From JAHIYU01 sp964476155 (GTDB taxonomy: Bacteria; Krumholzibacteriota; Krumholzibacteriia; LZORAL124-64-63), in assembly GCA_964476155.1 (NCBI GenBank), contig CAYYYS010000015.1, positions 1 through 61,350 on the forward strand: DNA of 61,350 nucleotides. Reading direction: 5' to 3'. Within the stretch, counting starts at the first letter, position 1. Each line of letters starts with the position of its first letter. The notes beneath the pieces are model-generated. The model was not told where the DNA came from. It saw only the letters and a list, made by a program, of their open reading frames with translations, and did not search any database. Position numbers and translations under genes: made by a program. This document shows, one piece after another, positions 26,035 to 36,010 of the stretch.

Positions 26035-26313
26035 ATGCCACCGAATCCCCTGAGACGGTTCCTAAGGCGCGGCCTCGACGATTTACAACAACATCTGCGT
26101 TCCGATCTTACAATTCGCGATGGTGGCCTCTCGCGTGCGCGTAGTGGCTACATGGTTTGGCTGGAATGCGAAGGCGCGAGCGCGGCCGTTTGGAGAGGAC
26201 AGGGGCGGGTGCCGAGCGGCGCGTTTCGGCGTGGGATTCAGCTGGCGCTTGCCGACGCTCTGGCGGATATCGCTGGGCGGTCGGGTGCGGGTGTGATGAT
26301 ATGGAAAGGTTAG
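26035..26313 (+). CDS. Small hypothetical protein
   Basis: A 92-residue open frame with an AAGGGA ribosome-binding site before its ATG and G/C-rich third codon positions like its neighbours. The predicted product is basic and amphipathic at the N-terminus (RRFLRRGLDDLQQHLRSDL), then has GYMVWLECEG and a helical segment. No family is recognised. It ends 13 nt from the convergent cdaA stop codon. It may be real, but a chance frame in GC-rich DNA is possible. Confidence 0.4.
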   Translation: MPPNPLRRFLRRGLDDLQQHLRSDLTIRDGGLSRARSGYMVWLECEGASAAVWRGQGRVPSGAFRRGIQLALADALADIAGRSGAGVMIWKG

Positions 26314-26325
26314 CCGGCTGGTCGG

Positions 26326-27120
26326 CTAGGCGGGCTGCGCTTCGGATTGCTCGCGCGACTTCTTCTTCGGACTCGTGAAGATGCGGTTCAGCTCCGACGT
26401 GAGATCATCAATGGACAGGCCGCGTTTGATATCGCCGCCGTAGGCCAGGGAGATGGCGCGCGTTTCTTCGGATACAACGATCACAGCGGCGTCGGACACC
26501 TCACTCATACCGATGGCGGCCCGATGACGCGTCCCGAGCACGTAGCCCAATTCGGCCCGCTCGGTATTCGGCAGGATGCAGGCGGCCGCGGTGATGTTGT
26601 CCTGGCTGATGATCACCGCGCCGTCGTGCAACGGCCCGGGGATGGTGAAGATCGATTCGAGCAGCTCGGCGGAGATCTCGGCCCCCAGCGGCGTGCCCGA
26701 CTTGGCCCAACGGCCCAGGCTGATCTCGCGTTCCAGCACGATCAGCGCCCCCAATCCCCGACGTGACAGCTTCCCGACGGCGCTGATGATTTCCTGCTGG
26801 GCTGGGATTTCCTCGGGGGCGGAGAAGAAGAGGATCCCGCGCCGGCGACCCATATGGGTCAGCGCCGTGCGCAACTCGGGTTGGAAGATGATCAGGAAGG
26901 CCACGACCCAAACCGTCTGCAGGGACGAGATGATCTGCTTGACGACGATCAGCCCGAGCCGCTCCGCGAGCCAGGAGAAGACCACCAGCAGTCCGAGGCC
27001 GAAGAACATCTGCGTGGCGCGGGTGCCGCGCACCAGCAGTACCAGGCGATAGAGCAGGAACGCCACGATCAGGATGTCGAGGATATCGATGATTGGCGAA
27101 TCGGCCAGGAAGCTCAGCAT
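26326..27120 (-). CDS. cdaA: Diadenylate cyclase CdaA (c-di-AMP synthase)
   Basis: A 264-residue membrane-anchored enzyme that condenses two ATP into c-di-AMP. Three N-terminal helices (about residues 10-80) precede the DAC domain, which has both catalytic motifs: PLHDGAVII (DGA) and GTRHRAAIGMSE (RHR). Start ATG 27120 (MLSFLADSP) fits the family; the frame continues 17 codons upstream. The C-terminal tail is lysine-rich. Gene order ftsH-folP-cdaA is conserved in several phyla. No CdaR or GlmM is encoded here. It is the promoter-distal gene of a probable tRNA-Met-tilS-ftsH-folP-cdaA transcript. Confidence 0.95.
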   Translation of the reverse strand: MLSFLADSPIIDILDILIVAFLLYRLVLLVRGTRATQMFFGLGLLVVFSWLAERLGLIVVKQIISSLQTVWVVAFLIIFQPELRTALTHMGRRRGILFFSAPEEIPAQQEIISAVGKLSRRGLGALIVLEREISLGRWAKSGTPLGAEISAELLESIFTIPGPLHDGAVIISQDNITAAACILPNTERAELGYVLGTRHRAAIGMSEVSDAAVIVVSEETRAISLAYGGDIKRGLSIDDLTSELNRIFTSPKKKSREQSEAQPA

Positions 27121-27203
27121 GGGACCGCTCGGTTCAAGTGTTCGATTGTGTCCGGGCGCGTAGCTTAGCACCGCCCCGGCGGATGCTCAACGCCGAAGAC
27201 GGT

Positions 27204-28090
27204 TCAGTGGCTGTTCTTTATGACCGCCAGCACATCCAGGCACTGCACCGTCGCCTGCACGTCGTGCACCCGCACGATCGCCGCACCCTGTTCGTAGGCG
27301 GCGGCCACCGCGGCCAGGCTGCCCCCCAGGCGTTGCGATGTCTCGGCGCCGGTCAGATGCGAGATGAACGATTTGCGCGAGGCGCCCAGCAGTAGCGGAC
27401 GTCCACGGGCCACGTCTGCTAGCCTCGCCATCAGGGCCAGGTTGTGATCGAGAGTCTTGCCGAAGCCAATCCCCGGATCCACGGCAATGCGGTCACGGGA
27501 TACGCCGGCGGTCTCGGCGGCCGTTGCATATTCAGACACGGCGTCGGCCACTTCGGTCACGACATCGTCGTAGCGGGGCGCGTCCTGCATGGTGCGTGGG
27601 GTGCCCTGCATGTGCATCAGGATCAGGCCGCACGCGGATTCGGCCGCCAGGGGCAGCATGTCCGGATCGTGGCGACCGCCGGTGATGTCGTTGATGCCGT
27701 CGGCGCCGCCGGCCAGGGCCAGTCGAGCGGTTTCGGCGCGATAGGTGTCGACGGTCAGGGGGAGGTCACAGGCCGTGCGCACGGCTTCCAGGGCGGGTAG
27801 GAGACGGTCCTGCTCGTCGCTTGCGGCGATCGGGTCGGCGCCGGGACGCGACGATTCCGCGCCCAGGTCCAACAGGTCGGCTCCGGCTGCGGCCATCTCG
27901 CGGGCCATCGCGGCCGCATTCGCGGTGTCGGCCCGCGAGGGGGCGTGGAAGCTGTCCGGAGTCACGTTGATGATGCCCATCACCAGCGGGCGTCGCGTGA
28001 AGTCCAGGACGTGGTCGCCCAGGCGCCAAAACGAAACGACGCCATCGCGGGGCGCCGTTTCGGGTGTCGTGTCGTGTCGGTCCTGAGCCA

Positions 28091-28091
<1 letters not shown>
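27204..28091 (-). CDS. folP: Dihydropteroate synthase
   Basis: A 295-residue TIM-barrel enzyme that joins p-aminobenzoate to the pterin pyrophosphate in folate synthesis (the sulfonamide target). Signatures are VMGIINVTPDSFHAP (the pterin/PABA loop 1), LDLGAESSRPGADPI (loop 2), and DPGIGFGKTLDHN with the GASRKSFI loop near the C-terminus. Its ATG shares bases with the ftsH stop (TGATG), showing translational coupling. Length is typical (about 275-300). Confidence 0.95.
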
Positions 28092-30115
<2,024 letters not shown>

Positions 30116-30137
30116 GATACTCCCGTTGAATATGAAA

Positions 30138-31529
30138 TCAGCGCTGGCGGCTCTCCCTACGGACCAGCAGTGTAACGGCCGTCGTCGTGGACGGCAACAG
30201 TCGGGTGCGTTCGGCGCGAATCAATCCCACCAGCCACAGTGGACCCTCGTCGTCCTCGACCAGCAGAACCTCGGCCCGCTTTGCGGACGGCACGCGCGAC
30301 TCGCGCAGAATGTCGCTGATCTTCTTGCGTCCGTCCATCCCGAAGGGGACGAGCCGATCGCCGGCGACCCAGGGCCGTAGCCGGGGTTCGCCGTGAAGGG
30401 CGTCGGCGGGCAGGGTCAGCCGCCATTCGCCGGACGGTGGAACCTCGTGTCCCTGTTCCGGTTCCGGCGTCTTTGTTTCCTTGGCGTCGGCCGGCCTCAC
30501 CAAGATACGAAAGTCCGTGTTCGGGGCCATACCCGGATCCACGTTTGGCGACATGAAAACGAGTCGCTCGAAGTCGCGGCGCGCCCGCCAGCCGCCCACC
30601 AGGTCGATCTCGGCGCCGGAGCGGCTCTCGGGCAGCCAGTCGAGCAGACGGTCCACGTGGGCGCGGACCAGATCGGTGCTGAGGCCGTAACGGTCACGCA
30701 GATGGAGTCTTACGATTCTCGATGCCAAGGGTTGCGGCATGTCCACCAGGTCCGACACCGTCAGGGACGAGTCGTCGCCGGTCGTCATGTCCTCCATCAG
30801 CACGCGCGCGGTGGCTTCGAGCACGGCGGCGTCGGCGGTGAGCAGCTCGGACAGTCGCAGCGGCGCCGAGTCGGCGGCCGCGCCGAAGATCTCACGGGCC
30901 AGCGGCAGCAGTTCGCAGCGGACGCGGCCGCGGGTGTTGGAGCCGTCGATGTTGGTCGGGTCCTCACGCCAGTCCTGGCCGATCTCGCGCAGATAGGATG
31001 TGATCTCCGCCCGGTCGGAGCACAGCAGGGGATGGATCGTGCGGCCATCGACCGGTCGGATGCCGTGCAGACCCTCGGCGCCGGTGCCGCGGAAGAAGCG
31101 CATGATCAGGGTTTCGAGCTGGTCGTCGCGGTGGTGGCCGGTGGCCCAGGCGGCCAAGCGTGGACGCGAGTCCAAAAGCTCTGCGAAAAACGCGCGGCGC
31201 AGATTGCGGGCGGCCTCTTCCAGATTACCTGTGGTTTCGTGAGGCTCGGCTTTGCGTATGTGGAGCTTTACGCCCAGACGTTCGCAAAGCTCGACACAGA
31301 AGGCCTCGTCGGCGTCGGATGCGGTGCCGCGCAGGCCGTGGTTGACGTGGGCGGCTTCCACGCAGCCGCCACTTTCGTCGCGCCGGGTTACGGCCACCCG
31401 CAGCAAGGCCACGGAATCGGCCCCGCCCGACAGGGCCACGAGCAGGCCGTCGTGAGCGGAATCCACCATCGTCAAGAGCTGGTCCAGCTCCGCTGTGATC
31501 TTGGTGAGGAATGTGGTTTCCGTGGGCAT
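30138..31529 (-). CDS. tilS: tRNA(Ile)-lysidine synthase
   Basis: A 463-residue N-type ATP pyrophosphatase that converts C34 of tRNA-Ile2(CAU) to lysidine, so the tRNA reads AUA as Ile. The PP-loop LVALSGGADSVALLRV is at about residues 30-45, HVNHGLRGTASDADE follows, and RVRCELLPLAREI and the C-terminal RPWVAGDRLVPFGMDGRKKISDIL complete the family. The C-terminal substrate domain is present. The ATG at 31529 lies 38 nt after a tRNA with a CAU anticodon, from which it is probably co-transcribed. Confidence 0.94.
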   Translation of the reverse strand: MPTETTFLTKITAELDQLLTMVDSAHDGLLVALSGGADSVALLRVAVTRRDESGGCVEAAHVNHGLRGTASDADEAFCVELCERLGVKLHIRKAEPHETTGNLEEAARNLRRAFFAELLDSRPRLAAWATGHHRDDQLETLIMRFFRGTGAEGLHGIRPVDGRTIHPLLCSDRAEITSYLREIGQDWREDPTNIDGSNTRGRVRCELLPLAREIFGAAADSAPLRLSELLTADAAVLEATARVLMEDMTTGDDSSLTVSDLVDMPQPLASRIVRLHLRDRYGLSTDLVRAHVDRLLDWLPESRSGAEIDLVGGWRARRDFERLVFMSPNVDPGMAPNTDFRILVRPADAKETKTPEPEQGHEVPPSGEWRLTLPADALHGEPRLRPWVAGDRLVPFGMDGRKKISDILRESRVPSAKRAEVLLVEDDEGPLWLVGLIRAERTRLLPSTTTAVTLLVRRESRQR

Positions 31530-31566
31530 GGTTTCGTTGGGTATCGGACAACGTCGGGCAAAAAAA

Positions 31567-31643
31567 TGGTAGCGGCTCAGGGATTCGAACCCCGGACACT
31601 CGGATTATGATTCCGATGCTCTAACCAACTGAGCTAAGCCGCC
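31567..31643 (-). tRNA. tRNA-Met (CAU), elongator
   Basis: A 77-nt cloverleaf with encoded CCA. The acceptor stem GGCGGCT pairs with AGCCGCT (G1-U72 wobble), the anticodon arm is TCGGA-ATCATAA-TCCGA with anticodon CAT, and the T arm is normal. It starts with GG, not the C1-A72 of initiator tRNA. G4-C69 and G5-C68 resemble elongator Met rather than the C4-G69/C5-G68 of E. coli tRNA-Ile2. A T6 run follows the CCA directly. Confidence 0.88.
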
Positions 31644-31691
31644 ACCATGGGTATTGCGTTGTTCCGCCCAGGGGCTCCCAGGAGGGCTCTC

Positions 31692-31720
31692 AATCTAGCG
31701 AGGGACGCATATCTTGTCAA
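31692..31720 (-). promoter_or_regulatory. Promoter of the tRNA-Met-tilS-ftsH-folP-cdaA unit
   Basis: On the minus strand TTGACA (31715-31720), 17-bp spacer, TAGATT (31692-31697); predicted start near 31685, about 42 nt before the tRNA 5' end. Its -35 box overlaps the -35 of the divergent ilvC promoter inside the odd palindrome ATCTTGTCAAGAT. Confidence 0.7.
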
Positions 31721-31742
31721 GATTGTGCAACCCCCATATTGT
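31714..31742 (+). promoter_or_regulatory. Promoter of the ilvC-like operon
   Basis: TTGTCA (31714-31719), 17-bp spacer, TATTGT (31737-31742); predicted start near 31749, about 39 nt before the ATG. The two divergent promoters share five of six -35 bases, so polymerase binding at one should exclude the other. Confidence 0.6.
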
Positions 31743-31787
31743 CGGGACCGTAGAGGTCGCCGGGAATCGTCGACCGGAGAGGTGAAC

Positions 31788-32837
31788 ATGGAGTCGTTGA
31801 ACAAGACCGGACAAGCCCCGGACGTCTATGAGGAGAGCGAGGTTACGCTCGCCCCTTTGGACGGTCGCTCCGTTGCGATTCTGGGCTATGGCAACCAGGG
31901 GCGGGCCCAGGCCCTGAATCTGCGCGACAGCGGGATTGCCGTGACAGTGGGGGCTCGCCCGGATGGCCGCGGCCACGCCCGAGCCATCGCCGACGGGTTC
32001 GCGCCCGTCCCTCTCCAAGAGGCCGCGGGACTGGCTGACGTGGTCATGGTCCTGCTCCCGGACGAGGTCCAGGGACCGGCCTGGCGAAACTGGCTGGCTG
32101 AGTGCCTCAAACCCGACGCGGCTCTGGGTTTTTCGCACGGCTTCGCCATCGCTTTCGACCAGATCGATCCGCCCGCCGGGACGGCCTGCTTCCTGGTGGC
32201 CCCCAAGGGGCAAGGGGACATGCTGCGCGAAGCCTTCGCCAAGGGCGGCGGTCTGCCCGGCATGCTCGCGGTCACGGATTCGTCGCCCGACGGTGTCTGG
32301 GACCTGGCCGCGGCTTACGCCAAGGCCATCGGCTGTCTGCGGGGCGGCGGTTTTCGCACTACTTTCCGCGAGGAATGCATCGCCGACCAGTTTGGCGAAC
32401 AGGTGGTGCTATGCGGGGGGCTGATCGAACTGGTCCGCGCCGCCTTCGATACATTGGTGTCGCGCGGCTATAGCAAGGACAACGCCTACTTCGAATGTGT
32501 CCACGAGGTGAAACTCATCGCCGACCTGCTCCATCGCCACGGCCTGGACGGCATGCGGAGCATGATCAGCCCCACGGCCGCATACGGTGGCTTGACGCGA
32601 GGCCCCCGGCTGGTGGACGATGGGCTTCGTGATCGCATGGGGGATATCCTGAACGAGATAGAGAGCGGCGATTTCGCCGCCGAGTTCCTGGCCGACGCCG
32701 CGAGCGACAATCCGCCGGTCAAGCGCCTCGCCGCGCAGGAAGCCGACTCGGACTTCGCCGCCACGGGCCGCAGTCTCAGAAAACGTCTCGATGCCTTGGG
32801 CCTGGACAACAAGCCTACTCCCGGAGGAGAGCAATGA
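31788..32837 (+). CDS. ilvC: Ketol-acid reductoisomerase (class I-like)
   Basis: A 349-residue NAD(P)-dependent enzyme that isomerises and reduces 2-acetolactate in branched-chain amino-acid synthesis. The Rossmann motif is VAILGYGNQGRAQALNLRDSG; the active-site His is in GFSHGFAIAF; the magnesium ligands are in DQFGEQVVLCGG and FECVHEVKLIADLL; the substrate Ser is in SMISPTAAYG. All are conserved. GGAGAGG precedes the ATG at 31788. No ilvB, ilvH or ilvD is adjacent; the next genes encode membrane and efflux proteins, so its physiological setting is odd. Confidence 0.85.
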   Translation: MESLNKTGQAPDVYEESEVTLAPLDGRSVAILGYGNQGRAQALNLRDSGIAVTVGARPDGRGHARAIADGFAPVPLQEAAGLADVVMVLLPDEVQGPAWRNWLAECLKPDAALGFSHGFAIAFDQIDPPAGTACFLVAPKGQGDMLREAFAKGGGLPGMLAVTDSSPDGVWDLAAAYAKAIGCLRGGGFRTTFREECIADQFGEQVVLCGGLIELVRAAFDTLVSRGYSKDNAYFECVHEVKLIADLLHRHGLDGMRSMISPTAAYGGLTRGPRLVDDGLRDRMGDILNEIESGDFAAEFLADAASDNPPVKRLAAQEADSDFAATGRSLRKRLDALGLDNKPTPGGEQ

Positions 32838-33529
32838 ACGATTCGATACTGTCCCGCTTCTGGACGATCATCGTCAACCCGTCCGCGACCATGGAAGCCG
32901 TGCGCGAGAACCCGCGCATCCTGGTGGCGGTGCTCGGTATCGTGATCATGATGGGTGTCTTTTCCGGCGCCACCGTGCACATCTCGGGACCCGAACAGAT
33001 CGATCTCATGCAGGACACCCGCTTCGGCCGGATGATGGAGCCCCAGCAGATCGACGAGATGTACGATCAATACCTGAACGTCACCATGAAGGACCGCGTG
33101 ATGCATGGCATCCAGGGCGGTTTCGGCGGCGTGGCCATGGCGTTCATCATGGGCCTCGTCTACATGCTCTTCGGCAAGCTGGCCGGCGGGCAGGGCACCT
33201 TCAAACAGGTGATGGGCGCAGTGATGTGGTCGAGCGTCATATCGCTCGGCTACGGTTCGCTGATCAAGTGGCCGCTGGTGATCGCCAAGCAGACGGTGAT
33301 GGGCGTCACGTTGGGGCCGGCCGTCCTTGTTTCGGAACGCGGCGTGCTGGACCCGCTGTTCGGCATCCTGTCGTTCTTCGACATCATCACCATCTGGAGT
33401 GTCGTGGTCCTCGTGCTCGGTTTCGAGAGCGTACACGGTTTCGCTCGCAACAAGGCGACCGTGGTCGTCGTAGCGACTTGGTTGCTGACGAGCCTCGTCA
33501 TGTTCGGCATCGGCCGTCTGTTCATCTGA
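32834..33529 (+). CDS. YIP1-family membrane protein
   Basis: A 231-residue membrane protein with about five hydrophobic segments. It begins MNDSILSRFWTIIVNPSATM, the NP-x-x-T/A-M/F pattern typical of bacterial YIP1-domain proteins, and has central segments VAMAFIMGLVYMLFGKLAGG and LFGILSFFDIITIWSVVVLV. Bacterial YIP1 proteins have no defined function but often neighbour MacA/MacB-type efflux genes, as here. The ATG overlaps the ilvC stop (ATGA). Confidence 0.75.
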   Translation: MNDSILSRFWTIIVNPSATMEAVRENPRILVAVLGIVIMMGVFSGATVHISGPEQIDLMQDTRFGRMMEPQQIDEMYDQYLNVTMKDRVMHGIQGGFGGVAMAFIMGLVYMLFGKLAGGQGTFKQVMGAVMWSSVISLGYGSLIKWPLVIAKQTVMGVTLGPAVLVSERGVLDPLFGILSFFDIITIWSVVVLVLGFESVHGFARNKATVVVVATWLLTSLVMFGIGRLFI

Positions 33530-33545
33530 CCTGCGGGGGATTGAC

Positions 33546-34781
33546 GTGAAGAAGTGGATCATCATCGCGATCGTGGTCGTCGTCGTGGCGCTTATTGCCG
33601 CCAACCTGCTCAAGTCCAACACCAAGACGGTCGACGTGGAGATGGCGGAGATCGAGCGCAAGGATCTGGTCGAGACCGTCACCGCCTCGGGCACGCTCAC
33701 GCCCAAGAAAAAGGTGGATGTGAGCGCCAACACCATCGGCAAGGTCACGAGACTGGCCGTGGAAGAGGGTGATCGGGTAGACGAGGACCAGTTCCTGCTT
33801 GAGATCGACCCCACCGAGTACGAGACCATGGTCCGCGGTTACGAGGCCGCCGTGCGCACCGCGCGCGCCGACCTCCAGGTGGTCGAGGCCACCCGCAACA
33901 AGACCCGCAACGATCTCGAACGCGTGCGCGGCCTGGGCGACCTGGCCACTTCCGAGCAGATCGACACCGCCGAGACCAATCTGCGCGTGGACGAGGCCCG
34001 TGTGTCCGCGTCCCGCGCCCGCTTTCTGCAGGCCGAGGCCAATCTGGACAAGGCCGAGTACGATCTGGAGAAGGTCACCATCACCGCGCCCATGGCCGGC
34101 GTCGTAACGCGGCTCAACGTGGAGCAGGGCGAGAACGCCATCATGGGCACCCTGAACAACCCGGGTACGGTGCTGCTGGTCATCTCCGAACTGACGACCA
34201 TGGAGGCCGAGGTCAACGTCGATGAGACCGAGATCGTGCGCATCGTGCTGGGCCAGGAATCCAGGGTGGAGATCGACGCCTTCCCCGACACGACCTTCGC
34301 CGGCGTGGTGACCGAGATCGGCAACAGCCCCATCTACACCAGCACCGGCCAGAGCCAGCAGGCGGTCGACTTCAAGGTCACCGTCACGCTGAACGATCGG
34401 ATCGACGGCGTGCGGCCGGGCCTGTCGGCCGAAGCCGAGATCGTCGTGGACGAGGCCGAAGATGCCATCGCCGTACCCATCGGCGCGGTCGTGATGCGTG
34501 ACTGGCCCCCCCGCGAGAAAGCCGCCAAGCGCGGCCGGGCCCGTTCCGCCAAGCGCGACACCATCGAACGCGAGGAGGTCGAGGGGATCTTCGTGGTGAC
34601 CGACGGCACGGTCGACTTCGTACAAGTTGAGCTGGGTATTACCGGCGAGGACGACTTCGAGATCCTCAGCGGCCCCGACGAGGGCTGGAAGATCGTCACC
34701 GGCCCGTTCCGCGATCTGCGCGACCTCCAGCACGGCGACGCGGTCAAGGAGTCCAAGAAGAGCCGCCGGGACCGCGACTGA
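33546..34781 (+). CDS. HlyD/MacA-type periplasmic adaptor
   Basis: A 411-residue adaptor. An N-terminal helix (WIIIAIVVVVVALIAANLL) anchors it in the inner membrane. The lipoyl-like halves (DLVETVTASGTLTPKKKVDVSA and VTITAPMAGVVTRLNVEQGE) flank a long coiled-coil hairpin (about residues 100-180), and beta-barrel and membrane-proximal domains follow. MacA-family proteins link an inner-membrane ABC exporter to an outer-membrane channel. The GTG start is 17 nt after the YIP1 gene. The next gene starts on its stop codon (TGATG). Confidence 0.9.
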   Translation: MKKWIIIAIVVVVVALIAANLLKSNTKTVDVEMAEIERKDLVETVTASGTLTPKKKVDVSANTIGKVTRLAVEEGDRVDEDQFLLEIDPTEYETMVRGYEAAVRTARADLQVVEATRNKTRNDLERVRGLGDLATSEQIDTAETNLRVDEARVSASRARFLQAEANLDKAEYDLEKVTITAPMAGVVTRLNVEQGENAIMGTLNNPGTVLLVISELTTMEAEVNVDETEIVRIVLGQESRVEIDAFPDTTFAGVVTEIGNSPIYTSTGQSQQAVDFKVTVTLNDRIDGVRPGLSAEAEIVVDEAEDAIAVPIGAVVMRDWPPREKAAKRGRARSAKRDTIEREEVEGIFVVTDGTVDFVQVELGITGEDDFEILSGPDEGWKIVTGPFRDLRDLQHGDAVKESKKSRRDRD

Positions 34782-36010
34782 TGAACCTCTGGGAAGGCGT
34801 ACGCATAGCCCTGGGCAGTCTCTGGACCCACAAGCTGCGCACGCTGCTCACCCTGCTGGGTAATATCGTCGGCACGATGAGCGTGATCGCCGTGGTCTCG
34901 CTGATCAACGGCGTCGATATTTACGCCCGCCACAAGGTGCTCGACGAGGGCTCCAACGTGTTCACCATTTCGCGCGTGAACTTCTACGACATCCTGACCA
35001 ACATGGATGCCTTCCTGGAATCCCTGGAGAACCCCAAGCTGACCCTGGACGATCGCGACTATCTGAGCGAACGCATGACCTATGCGTCCAGCGTGGGCGC
35101 CTCGCTGGATCGGGGCGCGGACTTGCGTGCCGGCAGCCGCCATTCGCGCGGGGTCACGGTGCGTGGCAAGACCGCCGACTACGCCCTGCTCGAGGATCTG
35201 CCCCTGCACGCCGGCCGGCACCTGATGCGTCAGGACGTGGCTGCCAGCCGACAGATCGTGGTGCTCGGCTGGGAGATTGCGCACGACCTGTTCCCGAACC
35301 TCGACGACCCCTCCGGGCAAACCGTCAAGATCGGCCGGCGCCACTTCCGGGTGGCCGGCGTGGTTGAGGACAAGGGCACCATGCTCGGCAGCAGCCGCAA
35401 CCGCTTCGCGGTGATTCCGATCACCGCGTACATGAAGCTCTTCGGCTCGCGCGAATCGGTCGACATCAAGGTCGCCGTGGCTGATCTGACCGACATGGAG
35501 ATGGCGCAGGACGAAGCCCAACATTACATGCGCTTGCGCCACAAATTGCGGCCGTCCGAGGACGACGATTTCGGCATTGTTACCATGGAAGCGTTGCTCT
35601 CGATGTGGTCGGGTATTTCCAGCGCCATCTACAGCGCCCTGGTGCCGTTGGTGGGCATCAGCCTGGTGATCGGCGGCATCGTGTTGATGAACATCATGCT
35701 GGTGGCGGTCACCGAACGGACCCGCGAGATCGGTATCCGCAAGGCCGTCGGCGCGCGGCGTCTGGCGATATTGTGGCAGTTCCTGGTGGAGTCGATCACG
35801 CTCTCTGTAACCGGAGGTGTGCTGGGCATCAGCCTGGGACTTGGGCTTGCGCTGTTGATCACGGCGGTCACCCCGCTGCCGTTTGCCTTCGCCTGGTGGT
35901 CGGTGATGCTGGGCCTGGTAGTAACATTCGTGATCGGCCTGACCTTCGGCACCTATCCCGCGTGGAAGGCCGCCGGCCTCGATCCCGTGGAGGCTTTACG
36001 CCGTGAATAG
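34781..36010 (+). CDS. ABC transporter permease, FtsX/MacB family
   Basis: A 409-residue protein: one N-terminal helix (HKLRTLLTLLGNIVGTMSVIAVVSLI), a large periplasmic MacB-PCD domain (about residues 50-270), and three C-terminal FtsX helices (PLVGISLVIGGIVLMNIMLVAVTERT, then the TREIGIRKAVGARR coupling loop). It lacks an ATPase domain, unlike E. coli MacB. Translationally coupled to the adaptor gene and overlapping the next permease by 8 nt, so the two permeases may form a heterodimer. Substrate unknown; typical cargo are lipids, lipoproteins or peptides. Confidence 0.9.
   Translation: MNLWEGVRIALGSLWTHKLRTLLTLLGNIVGTMSVIAVVSLINGVDIYARHKVLDEGSNVFTISRVNFYDILTNMDAFLESLENPKLTLDDRDYLSERMTYASSVGASLDRGADLRAGSRHSRGVTVRGKTADYALLEDLPLHAGRHLMRQDVAASRQIVVLGWEIAHDLFPNLDDPSGQTVKIGRRHFRVAGVVEDKGTMLGSSRNRFAVIPITAYMKLFGSRESVDIKVAVADLTDMEMAQDEAQHYMRLRHKLRPSEDDDFGIVTMEALLSMWSGISSAIYSALVPLVGISLVIGGIVLMNIMLVAVTERTREIGIRKAVGARRLAILWQFLVESITLSVTGGVLGISLGLGLALLITAVTPLPFAFAWWSVMLGLVVTFVIGLTFGTYPAWKAAGLDPVEALRRE

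Noticed and set aside
31567..31643. tRNA-Ile2 (CAU) instead of tRNA-Met
   Set aside because: Position beside tilS is suggestive, but the acceptor G4-C69/G5-C68 pairs and overall sequence resemble elongator tRNA-Met; kept as a possible alternative.
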